DNA of 64,000 bases from NCBI GenBank assembly GCA_020638955.1, contig JACKHO010000003.1, positions 124,001-188,000 on the forward strand. The letters are read 5' to 3'. Positions within the stretch are counted from its first letter, which is position 1. Each line of letters opens with the position of its first letter. Origin of the DNA: Planctomycetaceae bacterium. GTDB lineage: Bacteria > Planctomycetota > Planctomycetia > Planctomycetales > Planctomycetaceae. Positions 9,501 to 17,526 of this stretch are shown in pieces. Made by a program: the position numbers and the translations under genes. The notes under the pieces are model-generated. The model did not search any database and had not been told where the DNA came from. It was given only the letters and a program-made list of their open reading frames with translations.

Positions 9501-10478
9501 TTAGTGACCCACGAGATTGAACGTGAATTGGTCAGAGTTTCCGGCTTCCCGAACTTCTCGAATAACGGTTGCGGCCGAGTTTGGGAGATACTCAGGGGGT
9601 AGGCTTTGGTAAACCGTCATGTCGCCATCGACGGGCTCGATGGTGACCTTCACTTTGCCGAGCGGAGCTCCACGGACGCCTGGCATGTACTCGACTCGAT
9701 AGAATCCATCTTCGTCGGTTATGGCAACGGAAGACCGCAGACTTATTTTCTTGCCGTTCGTCGCCTCCCCTTCTGTTTCGACGGGAGAAAGTGTAACTCG
9801 CAGGTTTGCCTTCGGTTCACCGTCCAACGTGACATTTCCAGAGACGTCCCAAAGTTTTGGCAGGGGAACGCGGTTGCCGAACATGTAGCTCGACATAAAT
9901 GCGAGAAGCAAAATGCCGACAACGCTCCCCGCAATGTGAGGGGTGTATTGACGAAGCTGGGCGAGCGCCATTGAGTAGTCAATTCGGGGGCGTGACTCCT
10001 CGTCTGGCATGCTCGAAGCACGAGTTCGGCTTTCTTCCGCTGTTTTGGTCAATAGGTCGCGGGCGTTTGCAGAGGCTCCCATTGCGGCACTGGCGGCGGC
10101 TGCCGCGGTGTCAGGAGGTGGTGCCGCAATGCGTGCACCGGGCGGTGTAATTGGCTTGGGGCCCGATCGTGGCTGACTTTCCTGCGTGGGGGGGGCGGGA
10201 ATTCCAGGTGTCGGCTTGGGGCCATCTCCTTCCATGAGGAATGCGGCGACATCGAAGTCATCGCTCTGGGCTGCCCCTTTTTTCACGTTGCCTTTCGCGG
10301 GAACTGGCTTCTTTCCACTGGGGGCTGCTTGCTTCGCCTGCGGAGGTTCCGCGGAACCCTCAGGTTCGGGGATGATGAATTCGGCCTTACACTTGGGGCA
10401 TTTTCCGTCGGTGCCTGCAAGTTCATCTTTGATCTTGAGGACCGCACCGCACCCTTCGCATTCGTATCGAATGGTCAT
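9501..10478 (-). CDS. Zinc-ribbon membrane protein with carboxypeptidase-regulatory-like domain
   Basis: This 325-residue protein starts with a zinc ribbon (CEGCGAVLKIKDELAG then CPKCKAEF, residues 6-36), a pattern common at the N-terminus of planctomycete membrane proteins. A long Pro/Ala/Lys-rich linker (~40-185) follows, then one membrane helix near 190-210 (IAGSVVGILLLAFMSSYMF). The C-terminal ~110 residues look like a carboxypeptidase-regulatory-like beta-sandwich (DVSGNVTLDGEPKANLRVTLSP ... GFYRVEYMPGVRGAPLGKVKVTIEP, shown in pieces), a form seen in many planctomycete secreted proteins. The ribbon would face the cytoplasm and the sandwich the outside. Function is unknown. Start ATG 10478 is the only reasonable start. 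Confidence 0.75.
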   Translation of the reverse strand: MTIRYECEGCGAVLKIKDELAGTDGKCPKCKAEFIIPEPEGSAEPPQAKQAAPSGKKPVPAKGNVKKGAAQSDDFDVAAFLMEGDGPKPTPGIPAPPTQESQPRSGPKPITPPGARIAAPPPDTAAAAASAAMGASANARDLLTKTAEESRTRASSMPDEESRPRIDYSMALAQLRQYTPHIAGSVVGILLLAFMSSYMFGNRVPLPKLWDVSGNVTLDGEPKANLRVTLSPVETEGEATNGKKISLRSSVAITDEDGFYRVEYMPGVRGAPLGKVKVTIEPVDGDMTVYQSLPPEYLPNSAATVIREVREAGNSDQFTFNLVGH

Positions 10479-10799
10479 TCCGAAATCGCTCTACAGGAAG
10501 TCAGGCTGGGAGAACAAATGCATTGACCGACCGTGAACACAGTCGACAGTGCAAACTCGTGGCTCCCAAGGAGTTGAAAAGACGTGTCAGTACTTTTCCA
10601 GTGTATTATGCGGAATGGATACCGCAAGGGGAGAATGGGTTCCCGCCGAACCCTTTGAGCGAACAATTCTTTCAAAGAAAGGGCTTTCGTCGCCCGTTTG
10701 ATCGACGTAAACGCAAAAAGAAACTCCCCTGCAACCGGAAGTTGCAGAGGAGTCTCAAGCCGCACTGGTTGATTCCGGGCACTCAAGGTGCCAGCGAAC
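10479..10799. other. 321-bp intergenic region
   Basis: Between the zinc-ribbon gene and the OmpH-like stop I see only the OmpH-side terminator (10713-10753) and presumably the promoter of the zinc-ribbon gene. No convincing ORF or RNA is present. Confidence 0.5.
10713..10753 (-). terminator. Rho-independent terminator of the OmpH-like gene
   Basis: Read on the minus strand, ACTCCTCTGCAAC pairs with GTTGCAGGGGAGT (13 bp, one G-T pair) around a short loop and is followed by TTTCTTTTTG. It lies about 47 bases beyond the stop of the 10800-11432 gene. Confidence 0.8.
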
Positions 10800-11432
10800 C
10801 TACGGACGAGCAGGGGCAGCCGAAGCTGTCTTGCGGTAGGTGTCGTTGAGGTAATCGAGGATTTGATCGGTGATGTCGTCGTTGGTCTGGTAGAAGACAA
10901 CCTGACGATTCAAACCCTGCAGGATTTGCTGAGGATTGGTGGACTCAGTGGCGTCGGCACGGTTGAAACGCAGGACGAGGGTGTAGTTGTAGTAGCGTGC
11001 GTATTCGCTAGTTGCCTTCTGCACGTCCATGTAGATTTGCTTGTACAACTCAGCCTGCTTGCGAACGATTTCACGCTGTTCGACTTGTTGGAAAGCCTGC
11101 AGTTTGCCTTGAGCTTCGAACAGTTGGCTTTCGAGTGCTGAGTAGTCAGGGCTGCCTGGTGTCAGCGACTGCAAAGCCGTTTGCTTGGCCTTCAGGTCTT
11201 CGCCCATTTGCACAGCTTTGGCCTGAGCATTTTGGGCTGCGGTCTGGAGACCCTGAGTTTGATCCTTGAACTTTTCGTAGTTCTGGAAAATGTGAGCCAG
11301 GTCGATCAGGGCTACCTGGTGTGGCTTCGCAGCGGGTGCTTGACCCGGTTGCTGAGCTGTCACGCGAGCTGGCATGAGAGCCAGTGCAGCCGTCATGGCG
11401 AATGCCATCAATGTAAGACTGAACTTCTTCAC
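10800..11432 (-). CDS. OmpH/Skp-like periplasmic chaperone
   Basis: The product (210 residues) is exported and fits the OmpH/Skp family, which holds unfolded outer-membrane proteins in the periplasm. The frame is open from 11567, but the GTG at 11432 has an AAAGGAG Shine-Dalgarno sequence six bases upstream and opens a clean signal peptide (KKFSLTLMAFAMTAALALMP, cleavage near VTAQQ). After it come HQVALIDLAHIFQNYEKFK, typical of the family start, and a long helical coiled coil of Gln/Ala/Glu-rich sequence. The last 40 residues give the beta part (YNYTLVLRFNRAD, PQQILQGLNRQVVFY). Its own terminator follows, so it is monocistronic. Confidence 0.85.
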   Translation of the reverse strand: MKKFSLTLMAFAMTAALALMPARVTAQQPGQAPAAKPHQVALIDLAHIFQNYEKFKDQTQGLQTAAQNAQAKAVQMGEDLKAKQTALQSLTPGSPDYSALESQLFEAQGKLQAFQQVEQREIVRKQAELYKQIYMDVQKATSEYARYYNYTLVLRFNRADATESTNPQQILQGLNRQVVFYQTNDDITDQILDYLNDTYRKTASAAPARP

Positions 11433-11691
11433 AACGCACTCCTTTGCAATTGCAGGGCCGACATCGTGGGGATGTGCAGTGAGTCGACCAATGAGGTGGG
11501 GGTTCTCAGGTGCTTTGAAAACCGTGGTATCCGAAAGGTAGGAGCAAGACTTGCATCTGGGTGACACATGCCAAGCGGGGCGGACTCTAAGTCTGGCTCC
11601 GCGAGCAGGTCAACGTGATGTGGTAGACACCATGACTTTCCGGGCACTTTTGCGGGGGAATCGGCGATTTCCGCCGTAAATTCGACCGCCG

Positions 11692-12111
11692 CTAGTTCGA
11701 TTCCCGATCACCGTACATGATGTCGTCGGTAATCCGCTGCACCTGCCCCTGACGGTCAACGCACGCCACAATGGTGCGAGCTTTATTCATAAGCTGTTGA
11801 CCCGAATAGACTTCGTACTCGTGCTCGATCTTTGCGGCGGTACGTTTTGCGACGCGAATGAGGACTCGCAGGTCATCGTCAAACCGGCCTGGGCGTTTGT
11901 AGTCGACTTCGACCTTCACGATGACGAAATAGAAGCCCCGCTCTTCCATACAGCGGTAGCTGCCCCCTTCAGCCCGAAACAACTCTGTGCGTGCCTGCTC
12001 AAAGTAGTTGAGATAATTGGCATGATGCAGCAGGCCCATGGCGTCGGTTTCGCAATACCGAACACGAATGGGAACCTCGAACCAGTCAGGCATTGAGGAA
12101 TCCTGGGGCAT
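11692..12111 (-). CDS. Acyl-CoA thioesterase, 4HBT/YbgC type
   Basis: This 139-residue hotdog-fold protein hydrolyses acyl-CoA thioesters. The family signature is clear: VRYCETDAMGLLHHANYLNYFEQAR, shown here in two parts (YCETDAMGLLHHANY and YFEQAR), carrying the catalytic Asp and the conserved HHANY loop. The chosen ATG at 12111 has a GAGGTG Shine-Dalgarno sequence; the ORF continues upstream only into the preceding gene. That gene (12158-12904, ARQQG-repeat protein) ends 46 bp upstream on the same strand, so the two are probably co-transcribed. YbgC-type enzymes often sit with tol-pal genes; that context is absent here. Substrate is unknown. Confidence 0.9.
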   Translation of the reverse strand: MPQDSSMPDWFEVPIRVRYCETDAMGLLHHANYLNYFEQARTELFRAEGGSYRCMEERGFYFVIVKVEVDYKRPGRFDDDLRVLIRVAKRTAAKIEHEYEVYSGQQLMNKARTIVACVDRQGQVQRITDDIMYGDRESN

Positions 12112-12157
12112 GTCGCACCTCGTGGGAGTCAGAATCAGGAGTCGTTCTATTTGGCGA

Positions 12158-12904
12158 CTAGCCCTTGAACGGACCCTGCTGGCGTGCCAGCGCAATGATT
12201 TCTGCCGTTGTTCCCGGAGTCGCTACGCGCTCGGCTGGCTTGGCCGCTACTTCAGCCGGCTTTTCAGCTTCGGCGGCCGGAGCAGGTTGCTCAACTGCAG
12301 GTGCTGGTGCGGCGGGAGTCTCACTTTTGGCGCCAGCCTGAGCACGGGCGGCTGCGAGAATGTCTGCGGTGGACTTTGGTGCGGCTGCTGGTGCAGGTTT
12401 GGGTGCAGCGGCAGGTTCGTCGCCACTCTTTTTTGCCCCTTGCTGGCGGGCCATTTCAAGCGGCGACAATTTCTTTTCGCCAGCCGCTGGGGGAGCTGCC
12501 TTAGCAGCACCCTGCTGACGTGCCATTTCCAATGGCGAAAGCTTCTTGTCACCGGCGGGTGCCGCTCCACTTGCCCCCTGCTGGCGGGCGAGTTCGAGTG
12601 GGCTCTTCCCTCCAGTTGCTGCTGGCTTGGCTGCAGCAGGTTTCTTCGCAGGTGCTTCCGCGTGCTCCGGTGCTTTAGACTTCGGCAGCGGTTTATCGAC
12701 CACCTTCAGATACGTGGGGTCGATGTCGTACCAGCCAATGTCGACCGGACCATCAAATTGCACAAGCGCCCGGCAACTCATGTTGACAGTCTTAACCAGC
12801 CCGGTCAGACCAGCGAATCGCTTTAGCTCAGCCACGTCATCATGCACGACGACGTATCTGTCAGTGAGAGAACGCTTTAACTCTTCGGCACGGGCAATCG
12901 ACAT
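12158..12904 (-). CDS. SH3-like domain protein with repeated ARQQG motifs
   Basis: The first ~72 residues form a small beta-rich domain (LTDRYVVVHDDVAELKRF, ALVQFDGPVDIGWYDIDP), resembling a KOW/SH3-like barrel. The rest is Ala/Pro/Lys-rich and low complexity, but carries five spaced copies of a short helix-like motif: PLELARQQG, PLEMARQQG twice, ADILAAARAQAG and AEIIALARQQG at the very C-terminus. Spacing is 20-55 residues. No signal peptide or membrane helix is present. Repeated short motifs on a flexible tether suggest multivalent binding to one partner; the partner is unknown. The 4HBT thioesterase gene follows 46 bp downstream. I do not recognise a named family. Confidence 0.7.
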   Translation of the reverse strand: MSIARAEELKRSLTDRYVVVHDDVAELKRFAGLTGLVKTVNMSCRALVQFDGPVDIGWYDIDPTYLKVVDKPLPKSKAPEHAEAPAKKPAAAKPAATGGKSPLELARQQGASGAAPAGDKKLSPLEMARQQGAAKAAPPAAGEKKLSPLEMARQQGAKKSGDEPAAAPKPAPAAAPKSTADILAAARAQAGAKSETPAAPAPAVEQPAPAAEAEKPAEVAAKPAERVATPGTTAEIIALARQQGPFKG

Positions 12905-13206
12905 GGGGAGTCGCCAAATTCGATGAAAGTTACGTCAGTGAATTGGTAAATCGGTACAGATTCTGGACTACCGGCGACGCGTTTGCAAGGTAATGTCGCT
13001 CGGCCTCGAAAAAGTGAGAATACCAAGTGCTTCTGCTGAGACTGTTACGCAGTGCCACCCACAGTGCCGTGGAAATCCTCAAACAGCCGGAATGTTGACG
13101 ATTGGGCGGAATCTTCGGTGACGGCGGTATTTACGACTGGTATGATGGAAGTGGAATGGTGGCGGCCCACTGCAGTTTCGGAATGACGATCCGGGAGGAT
13201 CAACAA
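12905..13206. other. 302-bp divergent intergenic region
   Basis: It separates the minus-strand ARQQG gene from the plus-strand TPR gene. A candidate plus-strand promoter lies at 13118-13146. Nothing else is recognised. Confidence 0.4.
13118..13146 (+). promoter_or_regulatory. Candidate sigma70-type promoter
   Basis: GTGACG (13118-13123) and TATGAT (13141-13146) are spaced by 17 bases, about 60 bases before the chosen start of the TPR gene at 13207. The match is 4/6 and 5/6 to consensus; judged by eye. Confidence 0.3.
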
Positions 13207-14457
13207 ATGCGTCGTCTCAGTTTTGTTGTCGCGGTGGCCGTTTGTGCCACGTGGATCGGATTGTCTGTTGAGAGCTTCGCGCAGGGGCGCCATCACCATG
13301 CGCCTCCCGTTGTGCTTGGACCGACCGGTCAGCCGTACGGTCCCACCCAAGCTGAGTACCAGTACCGTCTACGCTACGGTCATCCTTCGCCAAATTCATA
13401 CCCCGGCGACATGGACTATGTGAACGGCTACCCAGGTGGCCGCAGTTCCGTGCATATTCATGGTGCCCCTGTAGTCCCAACCTATGGAGCATATCCCGGG
13501 AGCGGTGTTGTGTACGGCGGTTATGAGTATCGTGCGACCTCAGTGTACGGTCCTGGATTGTTCGTCGGTCAAGTTGTGCCCGGTGGGCCGGTTATTGTTC
13601 CTTCAGGGGGCGTTGTGTATCCACCCGCCATCATTGGAGGGAATCCGGCGGGAACACTCAACACGGCACCAATTCCTCGCGGAGGTCCGAACGATCCGTT
13701 GAATGACCCCAACTTCACAAATCCCGGTGCCGGTGCCGCGTTTGCTACGCCGCCCTACAGCGAACCGATTGTGGAACCGTCCACACCGGCTCAGCAAATT
13801 CGCAGCATTCGCCACACTGATGCTGGAGACAAGCAACTGGCACACATTCACTACGCCACCGCAGCGGCTATTTACAAACAAGCGATTGCGGCCGCACGCG
13901 ACCAGGCAACACCCCGCTTCCGCCTTGCCATTGCCTACGCCGGAATGAGTCGCTTCCGCGAAGCAATTCAACAATACAAGCTCGGATTGGCCCTCGATCC
14001 CACTTGGCCTCAGCATTCAGAGCAGCTCGTGGACTTGCTGGGGGACGGAAACACGATGGCGCGCAATCTGCTTATTCATCGAGTCGCCGAGTGGGTGAAT
14101 GAAGACATTCGTGATCCCGAGCGCCTGTTCCTGCTGACCGCAGTATTGCACCAGAACGGTGATGACCGGTCGCAGACTGTCCTGCAAACAGCATTACTGC
14201 TTGGTGGTGATCAACCACATTTGACTGCGTTTATCCATCAGTCCAACGGAGCCCCGACGCAACCAGTCATTCCTGCGGCAAACGTCACGGACAACGCCAT
14301 CCCCCAAGAGGCAGAACCTGTTCCCGCTCCATCCGGACCTCCGCCGATCCCCATGCCTCCGTCCGATCCACCTCCACCGTCATTTTCACCAGACCAATTG
14401 GAAACGGCGGCTCCGGTTGGTGAATTTCAGGGTGGCCCACTACTGCCGCAGAGGTAA
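13207..14457 (+). CDS. Secreted TPR-repeat protein
   Basis: This 416-residue exported protein starts at ATG 13207 with a GGGAGG Shine-Dalgarno sequence; a longer frame from 13102 has no ribosome site. A signal peptide (RRLSFVVAVAVCATWIGLSV, cleavage near SFAQG) is followed by a Gly/Pro/Tyr/His-rich stretch (~25-200) without clear domains. Residues ~205-330 look like TPR repeats (HIHYATAAAIYKQAIAAARD, RFRLAIAYAGMSRFREAIQQ, YKLGLALDPTWP). The last ~60 residues are Pro-rich. TPR domains mediate protein contacts; a cell-envelope scaffold is plausible. The histidine kinase gene starts 56 bp downstream on the same strand, so they may share a transcript. Confidence 0.8.
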   Translation: MRRLSFVVAVAVCATWIGLSVESFAQGRHHHAPPVVLGPTGQPYGPTQAEYQYRLRYGHPSPNSYPGDMDYVNGYPGGRSSVHIHGAPVVPTYGAYPGSGVVYGGYEYRATSVYGPGLFVGQVVPGGPVIVPSGGVVYPPAIIGGNPAGTLNTAPIPRGGPNDPLNDPNFTNPGAGAAFATPPYSEPIVEPSTPAQQIRSIRHTDAGDKQLAHIHYATAAAIYKQAIAAARDQATPRFRLAIAYAGMSRFREAIQQYKLGLALDPTWPQHSEQLVDLLGDGNTMARNLLIHRVAEWVNEDIRDPERLFLLTAVLHQNGDDRSQTVLQTALLLGGDQPHLTAFIHQSNGAPTQPVIPAANVTDNAIPQEAEPVPAPSGPPPIPMPPSDPPPPSFSPDQLETAAPVGEFQGGPLLPQR

Positions 14458-14513
14458 CCCAACTACGGCACGTCGAATGCAACTGGGGCGCATAGCGGTT
14501 ACTCTTTCTCGTC

Positions 14514-15476
14514 ATGGCGAGCTATTTTCGTAAACGCAGTACGTTTCACCTTCCGATTACGCTCAGTCTTTCTCTGATTGCACTGAACGTCACGCTGATG
14601 ATTTGTTGGATCATCGTGTTGTCGCAGGGAGCGAAATGGACCGCCATGACCGTGGGCATTGTGGCGTTCACGCTGGTGCTGGCGGGGCTCATCATCTGGC
14701 TGGTGCTGACGCTCAAAGAAATTGCACTGAATAATCGGCAGGCCAATTTCGTCGACAGTGTGACCCACGAACTGAAGTCGCCCATTGCTGCGCTGCAGTT
14801 GTATCTGGAAACGCTCCGGATGCGTCAATTGACCGATGAACAACGCAGTGAGTTTCACGGCATTATGGCGAAGGAGCTCAAACGGCTCGATCAACTCATC
14901 AACCAATTGCTGGAGGTGGGACGGCTCGACGCCCTCGGCGAAAACGAGGAACCGGAAGTCATTCGCCTCGACAAAATGCTCCCGCCGATGGCGGAAACGG
15001 CCTGTTCGCATCGGCAATTGAATGCTAACGAGGTTTACACGTTTAACGTCCCCAGAATCGCCATTCATGCGCGGCGCATTGTCCTGGAGCTCATTCTGTC
15101 GAACCTGCTGGACAACGCGGTGAAGTATGGAGGAAATCCGCCGCGCGTCGTTGTCAATGTGGAGCCGTCAGGTTCGCGCCGCGTGAAAATGCGAATTACG
15201 AACAACGGTGCCGGGGTTCCCCTCGAAGATCGTCAGAAGATTTTTCGCATTTTCTACCGTGGCGGGAGTGAACTCGAACGGCGGCAGAAAGGAACCGGCC
15301 TGGGGTTGTACATTGTCCATACGCTGGTGAAGAAAATGCACGGCCGTGTCTACCTGCAGGACCGCGATGATGACGAACCGGGTTGCGTGTTTGTCGTAGA
15401 GTTGCCGGGACGTGTTGAGATTTCCGATAATGAGCCAACACCAATGGCCGCGCCACAGTTGGAATCGAGGGCATGA
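14514..15476 (+). CDS. Sensor histidine kinase
   Basis: The 320-residue protein has two N-terminal membrane helices (~15-37 and ~44-68) with almost no external loop, then DHp and ATPase domains. The H-box is VTHELKSPIAALQ with phospho-acceptor His85; the N-box is NLLDNAVKYGG; the G2 region reads KGTGLGLYIV. In the G1 box the usual DNGxG is NNGAG, so the adenine-contacting Asp is Asn. With no periplasmic sensor domain and no clear HAMP, the stimulus is probably sensed in the membrane. Its stop overlaps the start of the response regulator (ATGA, 15473-15476), so the two are translationally coupled and form one two-component system. Confidence 0.93.
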   Translation: MASYFRKRSTFHLPITLSLSLIALNVTLMICWIIVLSQGAKWTAMTVGIVAFTLVLAGLIIWLVLTLKEIALNNRQANFVDSVTHELKSPIAALQLYLETLRMRQLTDEQRSEFHGIMAKELKRLDQLINQLLEVGRLDALGENEEPEVIRLDKMLPPMAETACSHRQLNANEVYTFNVPRIAIHARRIVLELILSNLLDNAVKYGGNPPRVVVNVEPSGSRRVKMRITNNGAGVPLEDRQKIFRIFYRGGSELERRQKGTGLGLYIVHTLVKKMHGRVYLQDRDDDEPGCVFVVELPGRVEISDNEPTPMAAPQLESRA

Positions 15477-16210
15477 AATCGGGACAGCGACGAATTCTGA
15501 TCGTGGAAGACGAAGAGGCAATCGCCACCGGGCTGCGATTTAATCTTCAGGCCGAAGGATACGATGCGTTCGTTCTTCCTGACGGACCGTCCACGTTGTC
15601 GTACCTGGACGAGCATCCCGGCAGCCTGGATTTGGTGTTACTCGATCTCATGCTGCCTGGGATGAGCGGTTACGAGATTTGTCGCAGCATTCGGGAAACG
15701 GAAGACATTCTTCCTATTATGGTGCTCAGTGCACGCACGCTGACGGAGGACAAGGCGCATGCGTTCGACTGCGGTGCCGACCAGTACATGACGAAGCCGT
15801 TCGCCATTCCTGAACTCATGAGTCGCGTTCGCAATTTACTGGCCAGAAACGAACGCCTCATCCGCATTGGTGAGTCGAAGGCGAGGAACCAGGCGAAGGA
15901 AAACTATCTGTTTGGAAATGTCGAAGTGGACTTCCGCCAGTTTCAGGTCATTCGCGACGGAGAAACGCATCAGCTCACCACGCTCGAAATGCAGCTTTTG
16001 AGCTATTTTATTGACCACGCAAATGACGTCCTGTCGCGCAGCCGAATTCTCAAGGACGTGTGGGATACCAGCGTCGAAGTGTCGACTCGTACCATCGACA
16101 ACTTCGTCATGCGGCTGCGAAAGTACATTGAAGCCGATCCTACCAATCCACAGCATCTGATTTCCGTGCGCGGAACCGGTTACCGCTTCGTGCCGGACGT
16201 AGATGGTTAA
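15473..16210 (+). CDS. OmpR/PhoB-family response regulator
   Basis: This 245-residue DNA-binding regulator pairs with the overlapping histidine kinase. The receiver domain shows the acidic start IVEDEEAIA, phospho-acceptor Asp in LVLLDLMLPGMSG, the switch Ser in MVLSARTL, and MTKPF with the conserved Lys. The C-terminal winged helix (about 145-240) is of OmpR type (HQLTTLEMQLLSYFIDHAN, RTIDNFVMRLRKYIE, SVRGTGYRF). Its targets are not evident; no adjacent gene on the same strand follows, since the next gene is convergent and shares the last four bases. Confidence 0.95.
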   Translation: MKSGQRRILIVEDEEAIATGLRFNLQAEGYDAFVLPDGPSTLSYLDEHPGSLDLVLLDLMLPGMSGYEICRSIRETEDILPIMVLSARTLTEDKAHAFDCGADQYMTKPFAIPELMSRVRNLLARNERLIRIGESKARNQAKENYLFGNVEVDFRQFQVIRDGETHQLTTLEMQLLSYFIDHANDVLSRSRILKDVWDTSVEVSTRTIDNFVMRLRKYIEADPTNPQHLISVRGTGYRFVPDVDG

Positions 16211-17526
16211 TGTTGTCCAGAACTCGCAACATCGGCTTCACGTGGTTGATGGGCGGATGGCATCGCATCATTCGACGGAACAAGTGAAGCCACCACGGGT
16301 GGTTCCATCACCACTGCTTGCCCCATTGCTGGACATTCATCGGGACGAGGTGCGTACTTCTTCAGGCGGAGGAATGGTTGCTCGATAAGCGTCCAGGACA
16401 ACTTGGCGAAGAGCAGCGAGAGGAGAATGGTCCCGCCAAAATTCACCCAGCCTTGAATCGATTCGCTGGCCGAAATGGGAGTCAGGCCGTGCATGATGCT
16501 GTAGGCGAATCGATGGAAGACGTAAATGGCGTAGCTGTATTTACCCAGCGTTTGCAACGGTAGCAGGGAGAATCCCCTGTACAGCACGTGGTCCGCAGGG
16601 ACTGTCGCAAGCGTTCCAATCAAGCTGGCGAAGAACAGTGCAATCAGGGTGTGCCCGAGTGTATAGGCCGCGAAATCCTGTGACTTCAATACCGGCCAGA
16701 CGACATCAACCCCCACGAGCAGCAGGCCGCTGGTTAACAGGAGTCCGGGAAACCACTTCGTTGTGTTTGGATAGAAACTGGCATTCCGCAGACCAATTGC
16801 AAGCAGTGCTCCAAAGCAGAGACTGTCCATCCGCGTGAAAGTCAGGGCGTAGGTCGTCACACCGGGATACCCTTGCATGAGCATGGCGAAACGCAGGCCC
16901 AATGCTACGGCACATAGTATTCCGCAAAGGCGGGTCAAATTCTTTCGTGACAGTGCGGCCACTATGAGCGGCCAGACGAGATAGAACTGTTCTTCAACGG
17001 CCAGGGACCAGAAGTGATTGAGAATGCGTTCCGCTGGCCAACTCCCGCGCCAGGCAAACAGGACATTCTGTAGATAGAACCAGTAGTACCACTGGTCAGC
17101 CCGAGTTTGAGCAACTGGATGCGTCGCGGTCCATTGGCCACTCAGCCAGAGCCACATCGGCACAATGACAAACACACCAATCAAGGTGGCATAATACAGC
17201 GGGAAAATCCTGACGGCGCGACGTGTCAGGAAACTCTTCCAGTAACCGACGCGACCGCGTGTTTCCAACAGAATGCCGGTAATGAGGAATCCCGACAGGA
17301 CAAAGAACAGGTCAACCCCAATCCAGCCTGCTGACGCCACTTTGCGGATGATGAGTGTCGGGGGAAATCCGTCATTGGGGATTTTCAGGCAGTCATACAT
17401 CAGCACGAGCAGGACTGCCAAACCGCGCACTCCGTCAAGTGGCGGCGAATGTTTTTCCAATCCCTGCTCGAATGGTCGTTGCTCTGGCCAAACTTGATTG
17501 CGAATCCAATTCCACGTGACACTCAC
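16207..17526 (-). CDS. Acyltransferase-3 family membrane protein (OafA-like)
   Basis: A 439-residue integral membrane protein with about ten hydrophobic helices. Acyltransferase-3 proteins move acetyl or other acyl groups onto extracytoplasmic glycans or lipids. Family features are PPLDGVRGLAVLLVLMYD at residues 28-45, WIGVDLFFVLSGFLITGILL, RRAVRIFPLYY and the SLAVEEQFYLVWPL block. The frame is open from 17640, but GTG at 17526 has GGGAGG upstream and overlaps the stop of the GNAT gene by four bases, indicating translational coupling. At residue 45, where the family normally has a catalytic His after LDGxRG, this protein has Asp; activity may be altered. The SGNH-like gene at 18977 could supply a partner. 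Confidence 0.9.
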   Translation of the reverse strand: MSVTWNWIRNQVWPEQRPFEQGLEKHSPPLDGVRGLAVLLVLMYDCLKIPNDGFPPTLIIRKVASAGWIGVDLFFVLSGFLITGILLETRGRVGYWKSFLTRRAVRIFPLYYATLIGVFVIVPMWLWLSGQWTATHPVAQTRADQWYYWFYLQNVLFAWRGSWPAERILNHFWSLAVEEQFYLVWPLIVAALSRKNLTRLCGILCAVALGLRFAMLMQGYPGVTTYALTFTRMDSLCFGALLAIGLRNASFYPNTTKWFPGLLLTSGLLLVGVDVVWPVLKSQDFAAYTLGHTLIALFFASLIGTLATVPADHVLYRGFSLLPLQTLGKYSYAIYVFHRFAYSIMHGLTPISASESIQGWVNFGGTILLSLLFAKLSWTLIEQPFLRLKKYAPRPDECPAMGQAVVMEPPVVASLVPSNDAMPSAHQPREADVASSGQH

